From NCBI GenBank assembly GCA_002914845.1, contig JXTC01000176.1:147368-211367 (forward strand): 64,000 bases of DNA, in the 5' to 3' direction. How positions within the stretch are numbered: the stretch's first letter is position 1; the number at the start of each line of letters is the position of its first letter. A program made the position numbers and the translations under genes. The notes under the pieces are model-generated. The model worked only from the letters and a program-made list of their open reading frames with translations. It did no database searches and was not told the origin of the DNA. This document shows positions 34,672 to 47,515 of this stretch, one piece after another. This DNA is from Trema orientale (lineage: Eukaryota; Streptophyta; Magnoliopsida; Rosales; Cannabaceae).

Positions 34672-37139
34672 TGTTACACCCAAGCTTTTCATGAATTATC
34701 AAAGCCAATAATTAACATATTGCATTGCATAATTATGTGATTATGTGATTAGAAATTTAGTAATTTTATTTGTTATGAATTAACTAGGAATGTTATTAAA
34801 TTTTAACTTATGTACCTAATTTAACATGTTAAGCTTTGTTTAAGAGTTGTATCATTAGTAGGATAAACTAATACAAAAAAAAAAAAAAAAAAAGAAAGAA
34901 AGAAGAGAGATAAATTAAGATTATTATTCTATAGATATAGAATAAGGGTTAAAGTTTTACTATTTTTTTTTTTAATTTTATTGTTTTTTTTTTCTAAATC
35001 TTTTTATATTTGGTATACTTTCTTTCTGAAAGGGATAATTCGTTTGTATATATATATATCCTAAAGTTAAGTTTAGTTTGTAAACTAATATCCTTTGAAT
35101 TAAGTAATATTAAGTTTTAAAAAAAAATAATAACAATAATCTAGTTAAGAGTCAGTGGAACCTTGGTTTTCGTGTGATGCTTAGTTATGAGTAAAAAAAA
35201 GAGATATTTATGTATACATTTAGTTAAACTACTTTGGGTCAAGTGCTGTACTACACTCGGTGTAAGCATGATTTTTGTAGCATTTTTTTGGGTCCTCACT
35301 ATTAAAAATATATATCAATCCATCATCAATTATGAGTTATGCTTACACGTGCCCACCACCTCTTGCTAAGTAAACCGACCTAGCTAGACTATTGTTAATA
35401 ACACTAAGTTGTATATATTAAACTTAGTTCCTAATACCTAAAGCAAAGCATAAGACTTCAAAAGGTGGCCAGTAGAGAACTTAGAGAGAGAGCTAGAAGT
35501 TAGTCTCACGGGTAAGCCTTAAATTAAATTAGGCTGAGTTGTATATATAGTACTATTTAAGTATATTAAATTTAACCCAATTCGTTTTAGGCTAGAACTC
35601 TTATATGTGACTATGTTAAATTTAATTGGGGAATAGCTTGATATCTGGTTATCCTCTATAGTTCTTTTTGGTGTTCAGTAAATCTGATTTCTTTTCGTTA
35701 ATTTATGAGATATTCCAAAGGCTCTACATATCCTACTTAGCCTTATATTATGTGTTTGTCATGGAAGGAAATACAATGATTTTCTTAGCACCTAATATTT
35801 TAATATGAAGAGCACTAATGTACTGTTGCTTTGTATATGAGTTACGAATGTTGGAAATTAGTTTTTAGAAGTTATAGATCACTTTGACTATTTTATGGGA
35901 AATTATTGTCTGTTTATTACAAGATTAATAAAAAAATACTAGAATCAACTAACAAGGATGATACGTGGTTTATTGTCAACTTCATACCTTAAATACAAGT
36001 TGGTGATTAGTTTAGTATACTAGGAACTCAATTTTAGTAAATTGACTATATTCTGAACTAAACTTTTCCGAATCATTTCTATTTTTATCTATGGCAAATA
36101 AAAGAAAACTCTAAGGATTTCTTGATCTCATATACTTTTAATTAGTAATTGAAGAAATGACCTTGTTAATAATTAGAACATACTTTATTTTCAGGGGTTT
36201 AGTATTGAGGATACCATCTCTCTTCACAGTGTTAGTTTTTACGTTCTTATAAGGTAAGTAACATCTCAACTGCAATGTGAGAACACTATTTGGATTATCT
36301 GTGATTTTGTGATTATGTGGTACATGTCACAATAAAGTGCATACATATCATCGCATACATGGCATAAAACGTTTTTAATCTTAAAGTTATGAAATTTTAG
36401 GTACGATTGTGAGAAGTTGATTTTGAAAGGAAACGAAATGTTTTGTGTATTATGTTGCCTGGAAAGTTAGGATAGACACGGGACGTAGCGGGCCAACGTT
36501 CCAAATATGTGAAAAGTATACCCATAACGGGTTAAATCCTAATGTGGATCAATATGTTTGCAATATAGGGATGACCTCTGGTGTACACTAAGGTTAATGT
36601 GGTTTTCATATAAAAACCTCTATATTGCTAATGTGATGGCCAATTATGATATGTTATGTTATGTGGCTCAGTGACAGGTCTATTGTTCTAACCAGGCAGT
36701 GTAATACACAAAGGGCCCTAATATGAATCTGTTTTAAATTTAGAAATTTGTGCATAATGTTGCTTACTAAGTTATCACTCACTAGTCTCATATTGCAGGT
36801 TGATGCTTAGGCACGTGAATGGATGTCAAATTTCTATCCTGGTTGTGTATATGGACATTTTGACAAACTGTGGAAGAAGGGCCATATTTTGATACAGCTA
36901 TGTAAATAGAGTGGCGGAGTGATTTTGAAATACGTATCTATTTTCAATACCGTTTGTAATGTATAAAATAACTAAAGAAAGTTTCTACTTTTCTAGAGAT
37001 ACCTAAAAAGTTTTAAATTTTTTTTTTAGCCACATTATTTTCTGTTTTAAGTATTTTAAACTACGTCAATCCTTTCTAAATTATTTAAACTTAGCTTTTA
37101 AACCGACGTGTGTGTACAAGCAAGTTCCGGGACGTAACA
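34672..37139. mobile_element. Solo LTR (2468 bp) inserted in the copia fossil
   Basis: Starts TGTTACACCC and ends GGGACGTAACA, with matching TGTTAC/GTAACA termini. The 5-bp target duplication CCATG lies at 34667-34671 and 37140-37144. Copia sequence continues on both sides. No internal coding region of a retrotransposon was seen, so this is best read as a solo LTR left by recombination. The family is probably Ty3/gypsy by LTR size and terminal sequence, but this is uncertain. It is younger than the copia element. Confidence 0.8.
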
Positions 37140-38309
37140 CCATGAATTGCAAAGAATCAAATTTATGGTACAATGCCATGAAAGAGGAAATGAATTCTAT
37201 GGCATCTAACAAAGTCTGGGATCTTGTAGAGTTCCTTAATGGTGCAAAAGCCATTGGATGCAAATAGGTCTTTAAAATAAAGAAAGACTCATCAGGCAAC
37301 ATTGATAGATATATAGCAAGGCTCGTTGCTAAATGATTCACTCAAAAGGAAGAAATCAACTACAAGGAGACTTTTTCTCCTGTATCTAAGAAAGATTTTT
37401 TTTCGTATCATTATGGCATTAGTTGCATATTTTGACTTAGAGCTGCAATAAATAGACGTAAAAACAAAGGCATGCCACCATTGAAATTTAAGGATCATGT
37501 AGAATGAATGGGACTTAGTCCCTTTATGTGATTTTTATTGTAGAAATGAATTTAATTTGAAACTCTATTAAGTGATATTTTCTCATATTTAAGTTTCTTT
37601 TTGTACATATTAATTGGACTTGAGAAATATCATTAATAACTAGACTAAGAATAAACATAGGATTTATTCATTAAGATAATATAGGCTAGTATTTATAGAG
37701 ACATAATACTCTGTAATATACGGAAGATAATACTCAATTTTTAGAGAACCTATCACCATGATTCAAGTATTTTGTTTCTTAAAAAAGATAATTTATGGAG
37801 AAATATATGGACCAAGTGGGAGAATATTAAGTATTTTTTGTCCCTATCTGATAATGGTCCATTAATACTTAATGCTCCATTATACTTAATTAATTGTCAA
37901 ATATTTTCAATTTTTAAACTATAATTGACTCGTGAGTCACTACCCAATAACTCACCTTCAGAGACATTTTGATAGAAAATGTCTAAATATACCATAGAGA
38001 AGAGGATTGGTCCTTGAGCTTGAGAGTCACAGTTTCTCTAAACAATATACACCATCACATAGAGATTCTATAAGGCTTAGAAGAGCTAATACTCTGTGAC
38101 ACAGTAACGCCAAAAAATATAGCATCAATAACCGGAGGTAACACGTTTGATCCTTTAGCTTATTTCCATATTTGATCTTATATGTTATTTATTTTATTGC
38201 ATAGATAGATCATATTATGTCTAATAGAAGTCCCGTAGACCAAATTGTCATATACTCGTGTGCTTTCGTGAAAATACACGGTAAATCAATTTGGCATGTG
38301 CAGTGTAAC

Positions 38310-38591
38310 TTACTTTGTAATCAAGTAACTCTTTCCCTTTTCCAACTTTGGTAGCTTTATGACTATCATCTCTAATTGGTAACAAGTTTCCTTCAAACTT
38401 TTTTCCCGATTTCTTGGAAGCTTTGTATGGAAGACATGTGAAGGTCCACTACTAACTTCAGTAAAAACGCATTGGTTGAAAGAAAAGCAATATTCTCTTT
38501 TTGAGGGAGGACGAAAAGCAATATTCATTCTATATATATCTCCAAACATAATCAACAAGAGCTCAAAGAAAATAATTAGTGACGTTTTCAT
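38310..38591 (-). CDS. Small open frame with signal-peptide-like N terminus (93 aa, doubtful)
   Basis: Starts MKTSLIIFFELLLIMFG, which resembles a secretion signal, followed by a hydrophilic region with only three cysteines. I do not recognise the family, and the cysteine pattern is too sparse for a defensin-like peptide. It sits between the copia fossil and the RING gene and could be chance. Low confidence. Confidence 0.15.
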   Translation of the reverse strand: MKTSLIIFFELLLIMFGDIYRMNIAFRPPSKREYCFSFNQCVFTEVSSGPSHVFHTKLPRNREKSLKETCYQLEMIVIKLPKLEKGKSYLITK

Positions 38592-38968
38592 ATTTAAATA
38601 TGATTCATGAAAGTTACATTCATAACCTTAGACTGCACATTGCTTCAGGAAATAAGCAATAGAAATACAAAAGTCTGCTTGTTAGGCGTGGTCTATCCTC
38701 AAAAACTCATACACACAAAATATGTGAGAAATAGCAAACCATGTCTTGATGTGGATTGATTCACATATACAAGTAGTAATGGAATTCTTTTTTTTTTTTT
38801 TTTTGAAAAGAAAAAAGAAAAAAAAGAGGGGAAAATATATAAACAGAATAATTTCCTCTTCGAATGCATTTCATTATTATTATTTTAAATTTTTTTTTTT
38901 TTTTGGTTTGTTTCTCAAAGGATCAAAAGAGACGGTCCTCTGGAGCAAGAACTCGTTCGGCAGTTAGT

Positions 38969-41900
38969 CTATGAATCCAAATAAGCCCGTACGACATCCA
39001 CAATTGGAGCACGACATATTGGACATTTCCCACTACTCCATTGCAACTCGTGCGCACACTTGAGGCACGTGCACATGTGCCCACAACTGTAAGAAAACGA
39101 CATAAAAAAATCACAACACGCTGGTAAAGAAATGAAATGAACCACTCCTCAAAAACATCTTGACTTGACTTAATGGCAAGTCTATGCTTCAATAGCAAAA
39201 AGGTACCTGTACAAAAGCGAGTCAACTTTCATTTCGTAGCAGATACGACAGTTGCCTTTCTTTGGTGATACTGCCCCATCATTCGACATCCTCTTCCCTT
39301 CCCCTCCAGCAGCTGCAACGACACGTAGTTTCACAGCCTCAATTTTAAGCACTCCCAAAAGCCAAAGACAGGTGACAGGTCATCCTTTTAGACTCATAGC
39401 AGACAAAAGTCGAGCATTTAAAAGAACACGGTAGATTTAAAATGTCTACCAATAAAGCTTATGATCATAGTATTTTCAGTAATGTATTCATTATTTTTGT
39501 ATTTTATTTTTTTAAAATGAGTGCCAAACCTTAAACCTCAACATTAGAAATAGGTGTAGTTACTAATCAGATTTGCGACCACGTGAACTTGAGTCTTCTA
39601 ATATAACCTTCACAATCCTTACAAATCGTTTGATTGGATTGGTTTCAAATTGATAGAGTCTTATAACTAAAAGGGTGGAATGAGTAGTAGAAACCTGACT
39701 GAGCTTCATGCTTCATGGATTGTCGCATTAACATCATCTGCATGTCCATGCAGCTCTTTAATGACCTTCTTAGCTCAGACATCTCTTGACGAAGTTGCTC
39801 CATTTGTCCTCTTAGCTCGCAAATAAATTCCATTTCCTGTGAGTTACAGGAGAGTCATTTCATTAGTCATAAACTAGAGAATAATGTACTATTATTGCTG
39901 ATGGCTTCTAACTAGCTAGAGCATAAAGAGGATAGAACTTACAACCGAGGGATGGTTTCTTGAGGAAGAGCATTGCCGAGCGCTGTGATAGTAAGATTGA
40001 GAAGGGAAATCTTGGCGTGGAGATGTCGATGCAGCGCGATCGGAATCTTCGCCAACTTCATTATCTCGGAAGCTCCATGACCTTAACAGAGATGGTGAAG
40101 GAATTTGCTGTGATGATGTTGATTGATCAAAATAATCACTTGCTTCATGATATTGACCGCTAATTAGGCTCTCTTCTTGTTCTCCTTCAGCTTCCTCATC
40201 TTCTAGCTCTTCTCCTTCGGTCTCTTCATCCTCGGATTCTTCTTCCTCTCGTTGTTGTTGTTGACAGTTTTGTATACAAGACATCAATTGGCTGCGGTCA
40301 TCTTTTTCTTCTTCACCTCCTCCTCCCAGACTGGCAGCAGGGCGTGTTTGTCTTTCCAAGCGAGTCACCATTAATCTATCCATTTTCTCTCGAAAGTCAC
40401 TAGCAAGAAAGCCTGATACTGTTCCTCTGAATACATAAATTGGAATATCAATTTTATGAAATATTAAGTTTGAAAGATCAAGCAAGATCACACAAAATCA
40501 AACAGAGCATAGTTTCTAGTGATAAGGTTGTAAAGTTGTACCACTATATTTATGTGGACATCTTACTCAATTACGACGTTTTATTGGCATTTGATTCGGG
40601 CATAGTAGCACCACATAATTAAATTTCCACAGAAGGCAACAAAATTATCCATGTCTTATGCATGAGGATTTTATATTTATCATAGTCTAAGAGCTATTAT
40701 GGCAAGTTAGAATGATTAAACGCTCAGCGCATCCAAAACTTTTTTCCAAATGAAACACTATTTTTTTCCAAATATTTCCACAGAACACTATCTATTAGAT
40801 TTTGTTAAAGTTCTATATAAAGCACATCAGTCATTGATCATGATGGATTTAAAAGAAAACATAATGGGGAAAGGTGTACCTTTCAAGTAATTGACGAATC
40901 TCAACATTTTCTGAGTTGGAGTTAAGCATCTCTTGGTACCATTCTTGCCTGCGGTCTTCCCAGTAGCTCCGAGGGCGAGAAATATCAGTTATCCAATCGT
41001 AACTGGTTTCCGCATACTGAAAATAATTGTCTTCTAGTTCTTCTGCAATGTCATTTCCTTCCCAGTCATCAAAACATGTGTTTGCATCTGCAGTTTCTTG
41101 TGAATCAAGGTTTCTATTCTCTGAACTTGTTTCTTGCCACGTTACACTCGAACTCGGATCAGGTTCTTCGCTGAGATCTTCAACGGTAAGCTCCAAAGGT
41201 ACTGGAGTTGGACTCTCTTGCTCAGTAAAATTAACTTCAAGACTGTGTGCATGCTCATCTCGCTTATTGAGGTTTGAAGAATTGTCCATTTGTGAATTGT
41301 TGATCGTTATTTCACTATGAGGGCTTCTAGGATTAACTGCATCATTCTGAACTGTTGTGCTTAGCTCAACACCAGAGCTAAATCTCTCCCTGGATTCAAG
41401 TCATTTTTCATGATTTATAAGACCCAGAAACGCTTTACAGTACAAAAAATTTAGAGCACAAGAAAACATAAAAAGGGGTTCATAGTTATAGCGTTAATGG
41501 CAGGTTGGACGTTTCAAAATCAAATAACTACCCACTATTAATATTAAAAAAAAACAAATTGCCAAAATGACTATTTTCGTAGTGCTACCAAGCTAAAAAT
41601 ATCCAGCTTGAATATTCACTTCCTTTCTGATATAGCACCTTTTCGGTCATAAAGAACTAGAAAGGTAGCTCGGTGAAGCTGACAGTATTGAAGATGCATT
41701 CAAAGACATTTAATAAAGATGTTAGGTCATTAAACAGTCTTCACTCTCCTTTAATTTGTATCAAGGGAGTGGAAATGTAACATAACTTCAGTAACTTTTG
41801 TGGATGTAGTTCCTTACTACTTCAAAATGACACATTCTTATTCAAAAACATTACATCCAATATTAGCAGAAAATGTTTTCGTTTCTCTTTTCTTTCTTTG

Positions 41901-43439
41901 CTATGACATTTTAATCATCTGTTCACTAAGCATTAATTTGAAAATAAGTCTGTCATCAGAAAGAAAAGCACAGGCAAACTTGAGTTTAGAAATAACTATC
42001 TAGTCCAGAGCAAAGCAACACAACTTAACAAATAAAAAAGAAAATACACAACCAAACCATAGGGTGACTGGTTTAACATGTTCTAAACCATCCAAAAACA
42101 TGTTAATACTTTTATTTATTTATTTATTATTTTTACTTTAACGTAAAAAATTATATCCAAAAATATCTTCTAATAAAGACTGTGTACCTGAGATGCATGA
42201 TAGAAGATCCTTGCGGCAGTCTATCCACTTGAGATAATGCTGACTGCAGGCGCTGCTGATCTTGAACTGCCACACCACGTTTTAGCAGCCTGAGCCGAAG
42301 CATTGACTGCAAAACGACACAACATAAAACAAGTGTTAAACCACGAACGACACAACACAAGCCGAACCGTATACTGCAAACGACACAACATGTTAGAAAA
42401 AAGAGAATTGAGATGTGCTTTACTTCACCTGAATCCGGCCTCTCTGTGGAAATCTCGAAACTGCTTTGCGCTCTATCAGCCTGTTGAGCTCGCCGTGCCT
42501 GTCCCTCTCCATCTGCATAAGCAAATCCGCATACGCCTGCCGCCCCCTGATCCGCGGCGAGAAAGTCCGGTGCTCCAACATTTGATCAGACGCCAGGGCA
42601 CGCTCGAAGTCTCTGGACGGCGAGCTAGACTGCTCGCGATCATTGTCGTTACTGGCGGAAGAGGATGAAGGACTCTGTCCCTGATTTGCAGCCGTCAGTC
42701 TCTTGATAATATCAGCTACTCTGACTCTCTCGCTTTCCCCTGCATCTGAATTCCGGCTCCGAGCCGGAGAAGGTTGACCGCTCGAGACCGTCTTATCGGA
42801 CTGCCAATCCGCGAATGAGTCCTCATTCGCCGGCCCGCTGTCGAATCTTTCATCGTGAACAGAATCCCCTGCTTCATACCCTCTTGGCGCTTCTTCCTCT
42901 TCTTCTACTACAGAGGAAGCATTCCCGTTGCTGCTTAGTCCGGAATCGGACCTGCTTGCGGTGGAATTCGAGTTCAATCTCTTCTCCCATATCTGAACAA
43001 GGGAAGAAGCCCCGAGATTCTGGATTTCGGCGAGACTATCCGATCGAGGCAGAGTTCTCGGCGTATTCGAATTATTCGACAATGCCGAGAGCTCCCCTTC
43101 TCGGGACTTTCTCTCGATGGCGGCGGCGGTTGTCGTTGTTGCCATTTCTTTAGCTCTCTTTGCCGACAATGGACGCCACCGACTTGCTGGAAAATCGTCC
43201 CTCTCATTGTAGTTAGAATTTCCATTCTTACTCTGATAAATTTTTCTCTCTTCATTGTTCGGTAGCCTAGAATTCTCATCCGAAGGGATTGAAATGCGGG
43301 TGTGGAGATGATCTCTGACCAAGTTCTTCAGTCTTTTCTGGAAGGTACTGCTCTCTCTGCACCCGTCTCTGCGATTATGATCCCGCAAAACACAGCCGAA
43401 CGGAGACGACGATGCGATTTCGACTTGCGACGAAGCCAT
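38969..43439 (-). CDS. RING-finger protein, probable E3 ubiquitin ligase (829 aa, seven exons)
   Basis: Exons on the minus strand: 43439-42429, 42306-42188, 41389-40880, 40426-39943, 39836-39695, 39312-39207, 39086-38969. All junctions are GT..AG and keep the frame (2490 nt including stop). The N terminus MASSQVEIASSSPFGCVLRD is characteristic of a plant family of large RING proteins. The middle is acidic and low-complexity (EEEESEDEETEGEELEDEEA), with conserved WYQEMLNSNSENVEIRQLLE and GFLASDFREKMDRLMVTRLE blocks. A short coiled-coil-like stretch (ICELRGQMEQLRQEMSELRR) precedes the C-terminal C3HC4 RING: CRIC, CGHMC, CLKC, CPIC. The RING ends eleven residues or so before the stop, as usual for this family. 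Ligase activity is inferred from the RING; the substrate is unknown. Confidence 0.93.
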
Positions 43440-44200
43440 TTTCTTCTTTTCCGATTCTTCGATCCAAAATTTGTGCTTTTTTCTTATTCAATCTCTCATC
43501 ATTGAGTGTTGTAATTCGTAATGAAAAGAATCCATTTTGGAGAGAACTCAGGGGTGAGGAAGAGATCACGAAACAATCCAACCTCACAAATCTTTCTATT
43601 CGACACAAATGGGAACCGTCTTTTTCTACGAACTGAGAAAACCCCAAAAAGGATAGAGATTGCAACCAGAAAAAAACAAGAGGAGGCTCCTGTTTTCAGG
43701 AATTTCCCTTTTGTCAGCCACAAAAATAGGTACAACCCTATTGTCTTTCCTATTATTAGAACCCAAAAAAACTAAAAACAGAAAGCAAAAGCAGAAAACC
43801 AAGACCCAAAAAACCGAAACAGAGAGAACAAAAACCAAAACCGAAAAACAGAGATTTTTGTTTAACCCCAAAAAAAAAAAATCTGAGATTTTGGCTTGTT
43901 AGCGAATGAAGGGAATTCAACCCAAAAATCTAGATTGCAAAGAAAAAATGGTTTTTAATGGGAGAAAAAGAAACGGAAGCATTAGAAGAAGAGTCTACGT
44001 GCAAATTAATTTTTGAGTTGATAGGACGAAAACAGAGCAAAAGAGATTACTGCTAATAAAACAGTGAGAGAGAGTTTGGTGAGGAAAAAGGGGAGAGAGA
44101 AAGAGAGAGACGTTGGTTTTTTAGCCGTTGGGAATGTGGGGTCATAGTACAATGCACTCCCTTATATCTAATAATCTATGGGTATGGGTAGCGCCAATTT
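43440..44200 (-). promoter_or_regulatory. 5' leader and presumed promoter of the RING gene
   Basis: This stretch lies directly upstream of the RING start codon. It contains purine-rich text on the plus strand, including GA-rich tracts near 44065-44110 (pyrimidine-rich on the gene strand), common in plant 5' leaders. Several overlapping open frames on both strands are low-complexity and do not look coding. No core element could be placed with confidence. Confidence 0.35.
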
Positions 44201-44789
44201 CACTATTAAAGGCATAAAGTTTGGGAACAAATTTAGTAGAGTGAAAAAAAAAATATGAGAAAGAAGCTTACTAGATTTGTCTTGCCATATTAGCATCTTT
44301 ATTTGTTTGGAATTTTTTTCTTTTTTTTATTGTTATTATTATTTATGAAAATTTAGTATAAGAAAACATATCATTTTTGTGTATTTATTTTTTCTATTTT
44401 ATGGTTGAAATGGGAACACATGAATTTGCATTGACTATTATTTTCTATTGGTACCATAACCCCCCAACCTCCTTTCTTTATACTTTGACTTTTACCAATT
44501 AAAGAGTGATTTATTGCGTTGCCTTATTCTCATTCTGGCGCTAGGTTCATTTCTAATGGCTATTCCATTTCCACCTCTATTTTGTGATTGTCTACCATCA
44601 GCATTCTGCCAATTCTTATTTCTTGAATTAAATGTTCCATGTTAAAACAAAATTCTAGTATCTATTTCTTTTTTTTTTAATTATCAATTCATATGAAAAA
44701 TTTTTTATTAAAAAAATTCGCGTGGTAAATTGGTAAAATTAAATTTCTTTATAGAATTTTATTTGCTACATAAATTTGTATTAAAACAA

Positions 44790-45887
44790 AGGTTAATGGC
44801 ATCATTCCTTCTCAACCTAATACCATTTTAGCATATTAGTCTTGAATCTTTTTTTTATGGCATTCCAGTACCTAACATTTTTATTTTTGGCGCAGTTAGT
44901 TCTTTTGACATATTCTATCTAAGATTCCATTAGAATTCATTTGAATGGAAAAAATTTTATATCATTGATCCACATTATTTCAATTGTTTAGCAATTTGAA
45001 AATTTTTTTTTTTTTAATTTTTATTTGGTATTCGTATCTCCGGATAAAAATATTGCATCCACTAATCTTTTCAAAATTTAAAATTCAAAGGTAGAAATAA
45101 AAAAAAAATAGTTCATTTAAAAATCAAATTCAACAACAACCACAAAAAAATCACACTAACAAACCCCAGTTTATGTCAAACTATCTTATGGAGAAAAAGT
45201 ATTTACCTTATAATTTTTAAAACTAAAAAGATTTTACTTACGCCATTTTCTACTAGTCAAATTTGACTGAAAATTTACTATGTCCATTAAAAAATAATTA
45301 ATTGTGTACATATAAAAAATTAATAGAGTTAAGCTTGAAGATTTTATAGATTTTTTTTATTTTTTTGGCCAAGCAGTTTTACTGTAACTATTTTTTATTT
45401 TTAGGAGATATCGCAGTAATTTTGTCAATAATTAATGCCAAAAAAAAAGTGTTTATTGGAGATATGAATGCAAAAAATAAAAAACAAAGAACCAAATTAC
45501 TATACAATTTAAACGATAGAATTGATGTAGAATTTCTCTCATTTAAATGAATTTTAACAGAATCTTGGATGGAATACGCTAAAAAGACTAACGATATAAA
45601 AAGAGAAAACGTTAGATATTGGAATGCCACAAAGGGCCCGTTTGGGATGACTTTTACTTTGAGAAATAAAATTATTAGAAGATCTTCCTAAAAAAGCTAG
45701 TGGGTCTATGCTTCATAAAAGGTCTTTTAAGTAGAAAAATATCTTATGAGATTTCATTCGAACAATTTCAAAAATAACTTTTGGGCTCTATAAGATCTTT
45801 GGAAGCTCTGCCAAACAGGCCGAAAAAAAAGTTGGGGACCAATATGCTAAAATGGTAATAGATTAGGGATCAATGGCGCATTTGCCC
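44790..45887. mobile_element. MULE-4: non-autonomous element with a MITE in its right arm
   Basis: Perfect 9-bp flanking repeats TTAAAACAA at 44781-44789 and 45888-45896. The left arm contains ATTACCATTTTAGCATATT-like text (AATACCATTTTAGCATATTA), the right arm its inverted partner (TTACCATTTTAGCATATTGG when reverse-complemented). Similarity continues inward through TGGCATTCCA and TCYAAGATTC. The right arm is interrupted by the MITE at 45634-45821. No transposase. Interior is AT-rich. Confidence 0.85.
45634..45821. mobile_element. 188-bp MITE inside the right arm of MULE-4
   Basis: The left end is GGGCCCGTTTGGGATGACTT and the right end, reverse-complemented, GGCCTGTTTGGCAGAGCTTC. The inner text contains AGATCTTCC on the left and GGAAGCTCTG on the right. 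Comparison with the left arm of MULE-4 shows that arm text resumes on both sides. The superfamily is uncertain: the ends resemble Harbinger or hAT MITEs, and the target duplication is hidden in an A-run. Confidence 0.75.
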
Positions 45888-46328
45888 TTAAAACAATGAT
45901 GAAGGTAGGGAAGGGCAATGCGTTGTCTACCGTACAAGCTGATGATTCTTAATTCAATCATATTGGTGTACATTTGCTCTCTTATTAGTTAAGAATTGGT
46001 ATATAATTGAAACATTTTTTTTTCCCTTATGCAATTGTTGATTAGTATAGTAATTTGACCACTTCTTTATAATATTATTTAGAAAAGAAAAAAAAACACT
46101 TGATAACGAGAAACTGATGGCTTAACAAAGGGTCTGATGCATAATTTTCTCTATGATTCTTTTTCCTTTTTTTCCCGCTCTCTCTGTTTATGAGAGGGTT
46201 ACTGTTTGTGCTAGGATAAATGGGTTACCGTTGATCGTTTGAGTGGTATAGTAAATTGAATTTTACTCTTTTAGGAGATTATGACTCCGGTCATGAACTT
46301 TTTGTGTTTATTTTATTTATTATTATTA

Positions 46329-47165
46329 GGGGATAATATCCAAAAAAAAAAACCCCACTATTTTTAGTATTTTATCCAAAAAAATCTACATTTTTTCATT
46401 TATATTAAATTAAATCTTTAATTTGTATTTTCCTATAAAATAAGACCAGGTTTACACATTTAGTCAAAATTGGAACTTTAGTTTCTTTAAAAAGATAATT
46501 TTACTATGTAAACCATAAATCATATATTAAAACTAATAAATATTAAAACCAATTATTATTGTCTTTTTTAAAAAAATATATATATTAAGTGAAAATATAA
46601 TTACTAAAAATTATAAGAGTTTCAACTATTCAAAACAATTTTAAAACAAGAATGAAAAAGTTAAAAAAATTCTCATTTTATTCTTTTTTTCAAGAGTTTA
46701 AATTATTCAAAAGAATTAATTTTTTTTATAAGAGAGAGAGAGAGAGAGAGAGAGAATAAAAAAATTTTAAAAAATTCTCATTTTTTCTTTCTTTTTTTAG
46801 TCATTTTAAGTGAAAATAATTAATATTGAAACTAAAATGAGTTTAAAACTATTCAAAACAATTAAATGCTAAAAAGAAAAAGAATGACATAATTATTATT
46901 TTCATTAAAATATTTTTTTCAAAGAAAAAGAAAGACAAGATTAATTGGTTTCAATATTCATTATTTGTAGTAATATTTATAAGTTTAAAGGGTAAAATTG
47001 TCTTTTTAAACAAACTAAACTTCTAATTTTAACTAAATATGTGGGTCTAGTTTAATTTGATACGAAAATATAAATTAAAAGTTTAATTTGATATAAATGA
47101 AAAGGTATGGGATTTTTTTTTTAATAAAACACTAAAGTGATGTTTTTTTTTTTTTATATTATCCC
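46329..47165. mobile_element. MULE-5: 837-bp element with ~170-bp inverted arms
   Basis: The left arm begins GGGGATAATATCCAAAAAAA and the right arm, reverse-complemented, GGGATAATATAAAAAAAAAA. Matching text continues through TTTTCATTTATAT, AAATTAAA, AATTTRTATTTTC and TTTAGTTTVTTTAAAAAGA. Flanking TTATTATTA lies at 46320-46328 and 47166-47174 (9 bp, but low complexity). An (AG)n tract at 46731-46755 lies inside. No coding sequence. Confidence 0.78.
46731..46755. repeat. (AG)n microsatellite
   Basis: About 12 AG units within MULE-5. Confidence 0.95.
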
Positions 47166-47515
47166 TTATTATTATTACTATTATTTGAAGGAAAGCTTTT
47201 TGTGATTATTGACGTATCTCAAATTGCTAACTTTCATGGGAGTATTATTGACATGCAAACATATTTTGGAATTAAATAGCCAAAATTTATATTTATGTTA
47301 GATGTAGCAAATATTTGTACTTTTTACTGAGAAAGTATTATACGCATATGATTAACGAACATATCATCTTCCCCTCTAATAACTCGTATAAAATCCACTA
47401 TATTTAATCTTTTTTTTTTCCTTTCAAATTAGATTTGTTAATCCAAGTAGGTTTTTTTTATGGGGCTTTTAGCAACATGACTGAATTTTGGGTTTTTTTT
47501 TCTTTTAAAAAAAAG

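Larger units (their letters stand above)
28570..38290 (+). mobile_element. Broken Ty1/copia LTR retrotransposon fossil with two later insertions
   Basis: Plus-strand remnants of a copia element. LTR-like text begins near 28973 (TGTTGGGATTTTTGCC). Gag-like sequence lies around 30770-31560, integrase-core sequence around 32040-32570, the continuation around 33985-34670, and reverse-transcriptase start text around 37140-37480. A purine tract of 3'-end type (AAGTGGGAGA, 37814-37823) and LTR-like text follow. The element is broken in many places and clearly old. It is split by MULE-3 (32576-33984) and by a solo LTR (34672-37139). The exact outer limits and target duplication could not be fixed; the left limit is the least certain. 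Confidence 0.75.

Noticed and set aside
42303-43153. Plus-strand open frames opposite the first RING exon
   Set aside because: Shadows of the minus-strand coding exon; its composition keeps the opposite strand open.
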